Assembly: GCA_037446255.1 (NCBI GenBank)
Contig: JBBIIY010000007.1
Span: forward strand, 37,750 to 58,762
Length of the DNA: 21,013 bases
Reading direction: 5' to 3'
DNA from: Lithacetigena sp037446255 [NCBI: Coprothermobacterota bacterium]
GTDB taxonomy: Bacteria > Coprothermobacterota > HKB111
In this document: positions 1 through 6,744 of the stretch, piece by piece
Layout of the letters: every line of letters begins with the position of its first letter
Numbering within the stretch: the stretch's first letter is position 1
Notes under the pieces: generated by a model
Database searches by the model: none
Told to the model about the DNA's origin: nothing
What the model saw: only the letters and a program-made list of their open reading frames with translations
Made by a program: the position numbers and the translations under genes

Positions 1-472
1 TACCCGGGTTAATAGTCAGGCTGGTGGCATTGGTAGTGGCCCAGCTTAAAACCGAAGATTGACCTGTGTAAATAGTGGAAGGGTTCAAGTTGGCAGTAAT
101 AATGGGAGCAGCGATGTTATTATTTCTAATAGTGGAGTGAATTTCAGATATTTGGGCCAAAGTAGAAGCATCATAGAAGCGAACGGTTATATTTTTTAAG
201 TAAATGTCACCGCTTTGATCTTGAATTATTTCATATCGGAATCTATTATCCAAAGGATAGGCTCGCTGGGAAATACCAAAATTTGTATTAAAAGAACTGT
301 TTACTATCATTTCCAATTCTTTTTGAGAGTAAGAATAAGCCAAAAGCTTCATTTCCACCGGGGCATCGCTTCTTAAGGATATAGCGAAGGCATAAGATAA
401 TCCGCTAACAATTACTGAAAGGATGGTCATAGCTATAATTACTTCAATCAGAGTATAGCCCTGGTTTTTCAT
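1..472 (-). CDS. Type IV prepilin-like protein with Ig-like C-terminal region, partial
   Basis: The gene starts with ATG at 472 and stays open to the left edge (157 codons visible), so its 3' end is missing. The N-terminus reads MKNQGYTLIEVIIAMTIL. This is a short basic leader, the prepilin peptidase site G|Y, Glu at +5 of the mature protein and a hydrophobic helix, as in PilV/PulI-type minor pilins. From about residue 123 (PIITANLNPSTI, then SSVLSWATTNATSLTI) the sequence matches the Ig-like stalk domains common in bacterial surface proteins. The start codon overlaps the stop of the upstream PilX-like gene as ATGA, so translation is probably coupled. Likely role: a minor pilin exposed at the pilus tip, possibly adhesive (inference). 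The exact subfamily is uncertain because the C-terminus is missing. Confidence 0.8.
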   Translation of the reverse strand, partial: MKNQGYTLIEVIIAMTILSVIVSGLSYAFAISLRSDAPVEMKLLAYSYSQKELEMIVNSSFNTNFGISQRAYPLDNRFRYEIIQDQSGDIYLKNITVRFYDASTLAQISEIHSTIRNNNIAAPIITANLNPSTIYTGQSSVLSWATTNATSLTINPG

Positions 473-945
473 CGTCCCTTGGTATTATCCTCCCAGTAGA
501 TTAACTTGTAGGTGGAAAAATTATAAATTACCTTTAAAACTCTTTTTGCCTGACGGGGCTGGTTTAGTGGGACAGTAGCTTCCGAAATCAGAGTGGTTTC
601 GTTTCCCGAAGCAGTTCTGCTAACTGAAATACCCCCCTGGTAAGAACCGGGTTGTCCCGGGAAAAAAGTTTGGCTTTCTGAATAAGGGTTAGCCACAGTT
701 TCATTATTACGCAATTTTTGAATAACTTTGTTGATTCCGGATTCCGCCAGGTATAACGCCTGCATTCGGTAGGCTTCCACTTCCGAAGTAAGCGCTGCAG
801 CCTGGTAATAGGTTATTAAGGCTATAGCAAGGACAGATGAAATTACCAAGATCAAGGTTACCAGTATTAAAGTAACCCCTTGCTGGTTATTTCCAAGTTT
901 ATTTATTTTATTTTCCCTGCTTTCTTCAAAATTATATATCACCAT
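469..945 (-). CDS. PilX/GspK-like minor pilin component
   Basis: A protein of 158 residues. A hydrophilic leader of about 22 residues ends in QQG, followed by VTLILVTLILVISSVLAIAL and then an AYRMQALYLAESGINK segment. The helix followed by 'A-x-x-LAESG' is typical of the PilX N-terminal family and of GspK. The mature helix has no Glu at +5, as in GspK, which caps the pseudopilus tip. The start is ATG at 945, preceded by only a weak GGGTG Shine-Dalgarno-like sequence and by 19 bases after the pilO stop. It overlaps the next prepilin by 4 bases. Likely role: part of the minor-pilin complex that initiates pilus assembly at the inner membrane. The length is short for GspK and fits PilX better. 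The family is fairly sure, the exact orthology is not. Confidence 0.75.
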   Translation of the reverse strand: MVIYNFEESRENKINKLGNNQQGVTLILVTLILVISSVLAIALITYYQAAALTSEVEAYRMQALYLAESGINKVIQKLRNNETVANPYSESQTFFPGQPGSYQGGISVSRTASGNETTLISEATVPLNQPRQAKRVLKVIYNFSTYKLIYWEDNTKGR

Positions 946-964
946 ACACCCGAGTTAAAAATTG

Positions 965-1531
965 TCAATCAGGAAGGCTGTAAGGAATTAGCAAAACCAG
1001 GTTTACAAAGTAGTTATTTCTATCAAAGACCAAGTTGATAGAGATTAATTTGATTTCTTTCTGCAGGGTGTTTTCCAGGTATTTAGCAAAAGCCAGGAAA
1101 GAATTTTCTGAACCCCTTAGAGATAAAGAAAGCTTTTGATAGGCAATTTCAAAGCTTCCAGGCTCAGGGGCTTCTTCTGGTCCAATTGCCACATTGGTTA
1201 CTGTAAGACCTAAATTGATTAAAGTTTGAGGAAGCGTTTTCTGGAAAAAAGCTACCTCATTTTTAGTGAATAATTTTTTTCTGGAGTTTTCTATGGAGTC
1301 TTGAATTGAAGGGATAGTATCCTTCATAGATTGTAGGGCTTGAAGTTGTTGTTCTTTTTCTTTAAGGGAGGATGCCAAAGTGTTTAACCTGGTTATATCT
1401 CTAAAGTAAATGAAGGTTAAACTTCCCACTGAAATTAACCCGATTATGATTATGCCCAGAATCGCCTGGAGTAAAAATTTATGTATTTTAACTAAAGGTG
1501 AAATAAATTCTTTATTATTATCCATCTTCAC
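965..1531 (-). CDS. pilO: Type IV pilus assembly protein PilO
   Basis: A protein of 188 residues with a short cytoplasmic N-terminus and one membrane helix at about residues 19-45 (FLLQAILGIIIIGLISVG). A coiled coil follows at about 50-90 (SSLKEKEQQLQALQS), and then a compact alpha/beta domain. This is the PilO/GspM layout: a bitopic inner-membrane protein that dimerises with PilN and aligns the pilus platform. The position directly after pilMN, with a 4-base ATGA overlap (ATG at 1531), supports the call, because pilM-pilN-pilO is a conserved order. Sequence conservation in PilO is low, so the call rests on topology and context. Confidence 0.8.
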   Translation of the reverse strand: MKMDNNKEFISPLVKIHKFLLQAILGIIIIGLISVGSLTFIYFRDITRLNTLASSLKEKEQQLQALQSMKDTIPSIQDSIENSRKKLFTKNEVAFFQKTLPQTLINLGLTVTNVAIGPEEAPEPGSFEIAYQKLSLSLRGSENSFLAFAKYLENTLQKEIKLISINLVFDRNNYFVNLVLLIPYSLPD

Positions 1532-2958
1532 TTGAGAATCAACTCCATAGATGATAAATATTTAGCACCCACCTGAGAAAAGTCCCTTATAACTACTGTA
1601 GTAAAAAAGTTAGTGTTAATTAAAGCATCTCTATACTGGTAAGCAGGTTCAAAACCTGGAGAAGAAATAGTAAGGTATATATTTTTTTCTCCATCAAAGG
1701 AGAAGCTTTCAATAATAATTCCTTTGGTCAACTTGGCAAAAACCCCTGAAAACTGTTTATATACCTCTTTCCTGGAATATTTATTTATTAAAACTTTCCA
1801 GTCATCATCCTGCTGTTTGAGATGGTTAAATTCGTTTTCCACGGGTAGATACTCAGTTAAAGATTCAGATAAGGCAGAAATGTTGGTGGTGGTAATCTCA
1901 ATGTTAGAGGTGGTAACCTCTCGGTTAGTTTGCAGGTAATAACCCAGAAAGGAAAAACCAGCCAGCAAGGATAGGGTTATCAGGGAATAGGCACATACTT
2001 TAAAAATATTTTTTCCTTTATTTTTTATATCTTCCGGTATCAAGTTGATAAGTATTTTGCTGTCAATCTTGCTTAAAGTAAGGCCCAAAAGTGAACTGTT
2101 TTGGAAAGCACTATCGGCTAAATTTACATTGGAATAGTTTAACTGGGCGCAACTTTCGAGGTTAATAAATTCCGAGCTGATTCCAGTTGAGTTTTTTAGA
2201 GATTCCAGGAGGTTGGACCGAAAATCAGGCAGTTTATTAATAAAGGTTTTGCATATACTGCCAGCAAATTCTTTGGAAAAGAAGGAAAAGGTGTTGTTGA
2301 TTTCCCTTAACCATTGATGGAGACTTTCGCTTTGAGAGAGGTCCTTTTCACCGAAATTGAAAGAACGGTAAAATAATAAATCCTCACCCTGGGAAATAAA
2401 GATAGCGGTTTCATCGTGGCTTACATGAATATAGCACCACTGTTTATCACCTGGATATTCTTTGTATAAATATCTCACTGCCCGATAAGCGGCTACGGAG
2501 GAGTCTTCCAGAATAATAGTTTTTAACCCGGATCTCTTCAGTATACCGAGCCACCTGAGGATAACACTTCTTTTTGAACCAACTGTTAGATACTTTATCC
2601 TGTCATCCCTGATAGACACGGGGGTATAGGAGATAACTGCAAAATCATCTTTAAAAGCACGGTAAGTGTAAAACTCGTCCCTGATGATTTTATAGGTGTC
2701 TTTAGCGGGCATGCGGGGTAATTCTATGATACGGGTAACTAAATCTTCATTGGGTAAGCCCACTATAGCCTTACGAGCCTTGAACTTACCTGATTTTAAC
2801 AGGTCTTTAATAAGTAAAACCATTGAAGGGTCGTCTAAGGTATTGGGAGTAGAGGTCTCGGAAAAGTTAATAATTTCAATATTTTCAGCGCTTTTTATCA
2901 AGGCTTCCAGAGCTTTTACCTGGTTTTTTTCAATTTCGATAACCAAGATTTTGTTCAT
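1528..2958 (-). CDS. pilMN: Fused PilM-PilN type IV pilus assembly protein
   Basis: A protein of 476 residues. Residues 1-295 resemble the cytoplasmic actin-like PilM, with VGLPNEDLVTRIIELP at 66-81 matching the PilM signature. Residues 302-476 look like PilN: the motif INLIP at 304-308, a membrane helix at about 320-341, a coiled-coil stretch and an alpha/beta domain. In most species the PilN N-terminal INLLP peptide docks into PilM as a separate protein. Here the two are one polypeptide, the layout of GspL in type II secretion. The usual actin-type phosphate loops are poor: position 6-12 reads VIEIEKN where D-x-G is expected, and 178-183 reads HVSHDE. ATP binding may therefore be lost (inference). 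It overlaps pilO by 4 bases. No clear Shine-Dalgarno precedes ATG 2958. Fused pilMN genes are reported in some Clostridia. Confidence 0.85.
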   Translation of the reverse strand: MNKILVIEIEKNQVKALEALIKSAENIEIINFSETSTPNTLDDPSMVLLIKDLLKSGKFKARKAIVGLPNEDLVTRIIELPRMPAKDTYKIIRDEFYTYRAFKDDFAVISYTPVSIRDDRIKYLTVGSKRSVILRWLGILKRSGLKTIILEDSSVAAYRAVRYLYKEYPGDKQWCYIHVSHDETAIFISQGEDLLFYRSFNFGEKDLSQSESLHQWLREINNTFSFFSKEFAGSICKTFINKLPDFRSNLLESLKNSTGISSEFINLESCAQLNYSNVNLADSAFQNSSLLGLTLSKIDSKILINLIPEDIKNKGKNIFKVCAYSLITLSLLAGFSFLGYYLQTNREVTTSNIEITTTNISALSESLTEYLPVENEFNHLKQQDDDWKVLINKYSRKEVYKQFSGVFAKLTKGIIIESFSFDGEKNIYLTISSPGFEPAYQYRDALINTNFFTTVVIRDFSQVGAKYLSSMELILK

Positions 2959-2979
2959 AATATATATTATTTTACAATA

Positions 2980-3423
2980 TTACTCTTCTTTTACAACCAC
3001 ACTGCCATCTATAAATAAATGAATAAAAGCGTAGTTGTTTTTTCGGGAAAGAGTTATTTTGCTTTCATTTTTAAAATTTCCACCACTTAATACCGTTATC
3101 TTTTCCTCAATATATATGTTTATATTCTCAAAAAATGGTGATTCTTCGTAAATAACTTCATCGGTAGTTAAATCAATGACTTTAAATCTGGTGTTATTTT
3201 CCGAAACCAGAATTAGATAATCTTTCCCCCTGATGATAGCCTGAATCTGGATATATTTTATCTCGGTGGCCATCCTCATAGCACTGGCGTAGAGATAAGT
3301 TTTTTGCACTTTCCTTTCCAGAGAAAGAATGCCGGTTATGGTTAAAGACAATAGAACAAAGATCAGGACGATAAGAAAAGAAGCTCTTATTTTGTAAGCG
3401 AGAAATGATTTATGCTCTTTCAT
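2980..3423 (-). CDS. GspH/FimT-like pseudopilin without a recognisable cleavage motif
   Basis: A protein of 147 residues. One membrane helix (about residues 13-32, ASFLIVLIFVLLSLTITGIL) is followed by a helix ending in EIKYIQIQAIIRGKDYLILV. That matches the 'LRLARSEAIRRG' segment of GspH/FimT minor pilins, and a beta-rich domain follows. The N-terminus lacks the G|F-x-x-x-E prepilin peptidase site. It is either a pseudopilin that stays in the membrane or one processed differently. It begins 10 bases after the terminator that follows the major pilin gene and ends 21 bases before pilMN. No Shine-Dalgarno is seen at ATG 3423. Expression probably depends on read-through of that terminator. Confidence 0.6.
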   Translation of the reverse strand: MKEHKSFLAYKIRASFLIVLIFVLLSLTITGILSLERKVQKTYLYASAMRMATEIKYIQIQAIIRGKDYLILVSENNTRFKVIDLTTDEVIYEESPFFENINIYIEEKITVLSGGNFKNESKITLSRKNNYAFIHLFIDGSVVVKEE

Positions 3424-3433
3424 CGGGAGATAA

Positions 3434-3462
3434 AAAAAGGGGGTTTATTAAACCCCCTTTTT
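3434..3462 (-). terminator. Perfect-stem Rho-independent terminator after the major pilin gene
   Basis: Arms 3434-3446 and 3450-3462 pair perfectly over 13 bp around a 3-base loop. A GGGGG/CCCCC core is flanked by A and T runs, so the hairpin can act in both directions. It lies between the major pilin stop (3473) and the next gene (3423). It probably trims most transcripts after the abundant pilin and lets a fraction continue into the assembly genes. Confidence 0.9.
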
Positions 3463-3472
3463 AGTCTAAGGT

Positions 3473-3838
3473 TTAAGGATGTCCTGTTCCGGTTATAACA
3501 CCAGAAGTTGCGTTGTAAACCCATAGTACTTTAACGCCGGTAGTTGGAAGCCCATTACATTCTATAGATGAATTTGCAGGATAGTAACTCCAACCTGCTG
3601 GAGTTTCATGGAGGGTGTTAGCAAAGAAGTTGGCGTTGTTAGGTGGGAAGACCTTATTCTTGGCAAAATAGGTCATAACCCCTGCCCTTATGGAACCAAT
3701 AACAGCTGCATCAGCTGCTATGTGCGCATCGTCCCTGAGTTCCTGGTATCTGGGGAAAGCTACAGCAGCTAAAATACCCAGAATAACAATAACGATGGCT
3801 AATTCAATCAAAGTAAATCCTTTTTGGTTTTTTCTCAT
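3473..3838 (-). CDS. pilA: Major type IV pilin (PilA-like)
   Basis: A protein of 121 residues. [27 protein letters not shown] gives a 7-residue leader, the cleavage site before Phe, Glu5 and the conserved hydrophobic assembly helix. A short globular domain of about 85 residues follows ([11 protein letters not shown]...), ending in TGTGHP. The start is ATG 3838 because AAAGGAG lies 8 bases upstream. The TTG at 3856 in the same frame would overlap this ribosome site and is rejected. Its own promoter and 5' hairpin lie upstream and a strong terminator downstream, as expected for the abundant fibre subunit. Only one cysteine is visible, so the usual C-terminal disulfide loop is absent. It is assembled into the pilus by PilMN/PilO and by motor proteins encoded elsewhere. 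Confidence 0.92.
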   Translation of the reverse strand: MRKNQKGFTLIELAIVIVILGILAAVAFPRYQELRDDAHIAADAAVIGSIRAGVMTYFAKNKVFPPNNANFFANTLHETPAGWSYYPANSSIECNGLPTTGVKVLWVYNATSGVITGTGHP

Positions 3839-3866
3839 TTTTCTCGCTCCTTTCAATAAATAATAT

Positions 3867-3890
3867 TATAGGGGAATAAATTTCCCTATA
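3867..3890 (-). promoter_or_regulatory. 5'-end hairpin in the pilA leader
   Basis: Arms 3867-3873 and 3884-3890 (TATAGGG/CCCTATA on the minus strand) form a 7-bp stem with a 10-base loop. It starts about 5 bases after the predicted transcription start and ends 18 bases before the AAAGGAG ribosome site. A hairpin at the extreme 5' end is a known way to protect mRNA from decay; that role here is inferred. Confidence 0.6.
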
Positions 3891-3901
3891 AAATTAGAAA
3901 T

Positions 3902-3931
3902 ATTTTAATGTATAATCCTGATAGTTGTCAA
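3902..3931 (-). promoter_or_regulatory. Sigma-A type promoter of the pilus operon
   Basis: On the minus strand a perfect -35 box TTGACA (3926-3931) and a -10 box TAAAAT (3902-3907) are separated by 18 bases. Transcription should begin near 3895, leaving a leader of roughly 57 bases to ATG 3838. No competing promoter is evident for the pilin gene. Confidence 0.75.
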
Positions 3932-3947
3932 TAGGAATCAGGAAAAT

Positions 3948-4043
3948 GGGGTCAGGCCTGACATTCTTAACATTCTCCATGTTAGTAATTGTAGGACAAA
4001 AAGATAAAAAGGTATTGATAAATGTATAATTCAGGTTTGACCC
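3948..4043. repeat. MITE/REP-like element, copy A
   Basis: The left end GGGGTCAGGCCTGACATT and the right end (read inward on the minus strand) GGGTCAAACCTGAATTATAC are imperfect terminal inverted repeats sharing GGGTCA..CCTGA. The left end holds a perfect 12-bp palindrome at 3951-3962. A small hairpin lies inside (3968-3973 with 3979-3984). About 45 bases from the right end (including an unbroken 24-base match, 4020-4043 to 8726-8749) recur at 8725 in the opposite orientation. It encodes nothing. Ends of this GGGGTCA..CCTGA type are often seen near REP-associated Y1 transposases (from memory), but no transposase is in the window. Confidence 0.75.
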
Positions 4044-4352
4044 TGATGGTACTTAATTGATGATTTATAAACGAGACCCTGAATCGCGGTTCTAGGTGAC
4101 AGAGGAGTAGGAGACTACGGATTGGTGTCCAGAATGATATTCAAAGAAACACGAGATTACCACCCCTGTCTTCGGCAGGTCCATTAGGACCCTTTTTTGT
4201 CTCTGTGAGGGATGAAATCCCACGGTAGTCTAATCTATTTGGCGGCCCCTCTACCGGGCAGGGAGAGGAGGCATATTGTCAGATGACATCTAATGAAGGG
4301 TAGGGGAAAACATTAGATTGCCAAAAACCCTTCGGTTCTTCGTAATGATTAA
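4044..4352. other. Non-coding hairpin-rich stretch
   Basis: No credible gene is seen. Inverted repeats include 4112-4118 with 4225-4231 (AGACTAC/GTAGTCT) and a hairpin around CCTGTCTTCGGCAGG at about 4168-4182. Others are TGTCA-GA-TGACA at 4277-4288 and a 7-bp stem, 4289-4295 with 4311-4317 (TCTAATG/CATTAGA). The segment ending CCCTTCGGTTCTTCGTAATG (about 4327-4346) resembles the REP-like hairpins scattered in many anaerobe genomes. It is most likely a nest of decayed repeat elements. A structured RNA is possible but matches no family I can recognise. Confidence 0.5.
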
Positions 4353-4355
4353 CTC

Positions 4356-4400
4356 AAAAAGGGACAGTTCCCATCAGGAATTTAAAGGGACTGTCCCCAG
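4356..4400. repeat. GGGACAGT inverted repeat
   Basis: GGGACAGT at 4361-4368 and ACTGTCCC at 4390-4397 are perfect inverted copies with 21 bases between them. Each half is itself an imperfect palindrome (GGGACAGTTCCC and GGGACTGTCCCC). The 'AAAGGGACTGTCCCC' motif is familiar from small dispersed repeats of Clostridia-like genomes. It lies about 85 bases upstream of the FG-GAP gene, so an operator role cannot be excluded. Confidence 0.55.
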
Positions 4401-4442
4401 GGTGGAGAACGCAATAATTATCTCTGACACCATATTAACCTT

Positions 4443-4448
4443 TATAAT
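4443..4448 (+). promoter_or_regulatory. Possible -10 box for the FG-GAP/rsmE/mtaB operon
   Basis: A perfect TATAAT lies 36 bases before ATG 4485. No good -35 box sits 16-18 bases upstream (CTGACA is only 13 bases away), so the promoter is tentative. Confidence 0.35.
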
Positions 4449-4484
4449 TAATAGAGAAATAATTTTTGAGGGCAGGTTATATTT

Positions 4485-6002
4485 ATGAAGAAACCAAGTA
4501 ATGGTAGAAAAAGATTGTTTTTTCTGATTACAACCGTTTTTCTTGTAATGTCTATTATTCTATTTCCCACCGAACAGGTTTGGGGACGGAGTTTATTAAA
4601 AACCATCGTAAACCCCATTCCCGTATCCTACGCACTTTTTGGTCAAACCCTAACTTACGGGGATTTGGATGGTGATGGAAAAATTGAAATAATGGTTGGA
4701 GCCGAGAAACAAAGTGTTGGCGATATGACAGGTCAGGGCAGGGTTTATGTTTTTGACAGTGAAGGAAAACTGATGTTTAATCTTACTACTCCCACTCCCA
4801 GCAAAGAAGCTTTTTTTGGCTCCCTGATTGTAATCAGCGACCTTGATAGCGATGGCAAAGCAGAAATCCTCATATCTGCGCGGGGAGAAGATATTGCCGA
4901 TAAAACAGGGGCAGGCAAACTGTATCTATTTAATAACTCAGGAACACTTTTACATACTTTCACCAGCCCCAATCTTAAAGAGTTCTCTTCTTTTGGCCAT
5001 TCCCTTTTAGTTACAGATTTTAACCAGGACGGATATATAGATATTGTGGTGGGATCTCCTTTTGAAAATACTTCTTCCACTGTGGGTGCTTTAGGTGGGC
5101 CAAAACCCGGAAAAAAAGCTCACGGCAGGGTGTATATTTTTAGCGGTAAGGATTACCAGCTTTTAACTACCATAGAACCAGAAAATAAAGATAGGCAACT
5201 TCACTTTGGTATTTCTTTAGCCTCGGGAGACCTTGATAAGGATGGCCAAAAAGAATTAATTGTTGGAGCTACCGGTGAGGAAGCAGGTAGTGAATGGGAG
5301 TTTTTATCCCAGGGAGAAATCTATATTTATGAAAATAGTGCTAAAGGTTGGGGATTGATAAAATCCTTAACCACCCCTAACCCCGAACATTATGCCTACT
5401 TTGGTTCGTCCGTTATGGTTTCTGGCTCCTCTTTAATAATCAGTTCACCAGGGGAGATGGTGGGGAAAAATATAAATCAGGGAAGGGTATATATTTATGA
5501 TTGGAATAAAGAAACCTTTGCCCATATTCTCACCGCTCCCAAGAATGCTCCCAAAGCGGGGTTTGGTCAATCCCTGGTCTTGGGTGATGTGGATAGAGAT
5601 GGAGTTCTTGATTATATTATCGGAGCTCCTCTGGAGAACATTGAAGATAATATCAAGCAGGGAATGGTATATGTATTTTCGGGTGTTAGTAAATCACTAT
5701 TATACTCTTTTACTACCCCTTCACCTGAAAATAATGCTAACTTCGGTTTCTCCTTGTTGTTTTTAGCTGGTAGTAGTGGAAATAAATTATATGTGGGTTC
5801 CCCCGGGGAGAACTTTCTTGAAGGCAAAGTGTATCTTTATAATCCAGAATTTGGTTTTCCCTGGTGGGGTTATATGCTGATCATTATCTTTTTAGCCCTG
5901 CTGGCTATTTATACCACCATTCTTATCAAAAAGTTTATAAGAGCAAGGAACACCTATCTTTACCTTATGAGCCAGAGAAAAAATAAAGAAACTGGAAAAT
6001 AA
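4485..6002 (+). CDS. Membrane-anchored seven-bladed FG-GAP (integrin-alpha-like) propeller protein
   Basis: A protein of 505 residues. A basic N-terminus and hydrophobic helix (about 10-27) form a signal peptide or anchor. Seven repeats follow with an FG motif near residues 52, 111, 170, 241, 306, 360 and 420. Calcium-loop motifs of D-x-D-x-D-G type are clear in blades 1 (GDLDGDGKIE), 2 (SDLDSDGKAE), 3 (TDFNQDGYID), 4 (GDLDKDGQKE) and 6 (GDVDRDGVLD). Blades 5 and 7 have lost them. Each blade carries a G-x-V/L-Y-x-Y/F strand, and blades are joined by T-P-x-P-like linkers. A membrane helix (about 461-483) and a basic tail of about 22 residues close the protein. The propeller therefore probably sits outside the cell with a C-terminal cytoplasmic tail, like an integrin alpha chain in miniature. 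Ligand and role are unknown. rsmE follows 19 bases later. Confidence 0.85.
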   Translation: MKKPSNGRKRLFFLITTVFLVMSIILFPTEQVWGRSLLKTIVNPIPVSYALFGQTLTYGDLDGDGKIEIMVGAEKQSVGDMTGQGRVYVFDSEGKLMFNLTTPTPSKEAFFGSLIVISDLDSDGKAEILISARGEDIADKTGAGKLYLFNNSGTLLHTFTSPNLKEFSSFGHSLLVTDFNQDGYIDIVVGSPFENTSSTVGALGGPKPGKKAHGRVYIFSGKDYQLLTTIEPENKDRQLHFGISLASGDLDKDGQKELIVGATGEEAGSEWEFLSQGEIYIYENSAKGWGLIKSLTTPNPEHYAYFGSSVMVSGSSLIISSPGEMVGKNINQGRVYIYDWNKETFAHILTAPKNAPKAGFGQSLVLGDVDRDGVLDYIIGAPLENIEDNIKQGMVYVFSGVSKSLLYSFTTPSPENNANFGFSLLFLAGSSGNKLYVGSPGENFLEGKVYLYNPEFGFPWWGYMLIIIFLALLAIYTTILIKKFIRARNTYLYLMSQRKNKETGK

Positions 6003-6021
6003 GGGCAAACAGGCATATTTA

Positions 6022-6744
6022 ATGACTATTCCCCGCATTTTTGATGATCAAGTTTCAGGTAACGAAGCAGTCATAGTAGGTGAAGAATGCCACTATGCCA
6101 CCAGCGTACTTCGGCTGAAAAAAAACGAGGAATTTTATCTACGAACTGGTGAAAAAGAATATCTGGTTAAAGTAACCTCTATAAGTTCCCGGGAATTACG
6201 GGGTGAGATACTTAAGGAGGTCTATTTAAAAAAAGATTTACCTGTAAACATTATTTTAGCTATCGGGCTTCCAGAAAAGGATGCTTTTACCGATGTTCTT
6301 TATATGGCTACCGAGTTAGGTGTTCGGGAGTTTTATCCCATTATTACTGAAAGGGTTCAATATAAAATAGATAATAGCCAGCGGTACGAAAAAATAATTA
6401 AAGAAGCTATCAGGGTTTCTGGAAGAAAAACCATTCCAGCATTGTCTAAACCTCAAAAATTAACGGAATTTATGGCCAACCTACCGGAAAATGATTTATT
6501 TATCGTTTTTTACGAAGAAAGCCAAACCCCCATAAAGCAGGTTTTAGCAGAAGTATCCCCAGAAAATCCCATAAAGAAAATCGTAGTTTTTGTAGGTCCA
6601 GAGGGTGGTCTGGAGAAAAAGGAAGTTGAATTATTAAAAAGCATTGGTGCCAGAGAAGCCAATCTGGGTGAAGTTGTTTTCAAAGTTAGAACTGCCGTAG
6701 CAGCCTCACTGGCTATCATTGCTCATCATTTCAGCAATCAATGA
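6022..6744 (+). CDS. rsmE: 16S rRNA (uracil1498-N3)-methyltransferase RsmE
   Basis: A protein of 240 residues, the usual length. It should methylate N3 of U1498 in the 16S rRNA decoding region using S-adenosylmethionine. An N-terminal PUA-like domain (about 1-70, with H24 and the VLRLK segment) precedes a SPOUT trefoil-knot domain (about 73-238). The SAM-binding VGPEGGLEKKE is at 191-201 and the second knot motif LGEVVFKVRTAVA at 215-227. The second motif usually reads LG..ILR.ETA; here the Glu before TA is Arg, a variant worth noting. The neighbour mtaB overlaps by 4 bases (ATGA). rsmE-mtaB is a conserved pair in Bacillota. The Shine-Dalgarno is weak. Confidence 0.93.
   Translation: MTIPRIFDDQVSGNEAVIVGEECHYATSVLRLKKNEEFYLRTGEKEYLVKVTSISSRELRGEILKEVYLKKDLPVNIILAIGLPEKDAFTDVLYMATELGVREFYPIITERVQYKIDNSQRYEKIIKEAIRVSGRKTIPALSKPQKLTEFMANLPENDLFIVFYEESQTPIKQVLAEVSPENPIKKIVVFVGPEGGLEKKEVELLKSIGAREANLGEVVFKVRTAVAASLAIIAHHFSNQ

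Noticed and set aside
3839-3856. Upstream TTG start for the major pilin
   Set aside because: It would overlap the AAAGGAG ribosome site and lengthen the leader; ATG 3838 gives the standard short prepilin leader.
4044-4352. Cyclic-di-GMP riboswitch controlling surface genes
   Set aside because: The location is tempting, but the conserved riboswitch core motifs are not found on either strand.
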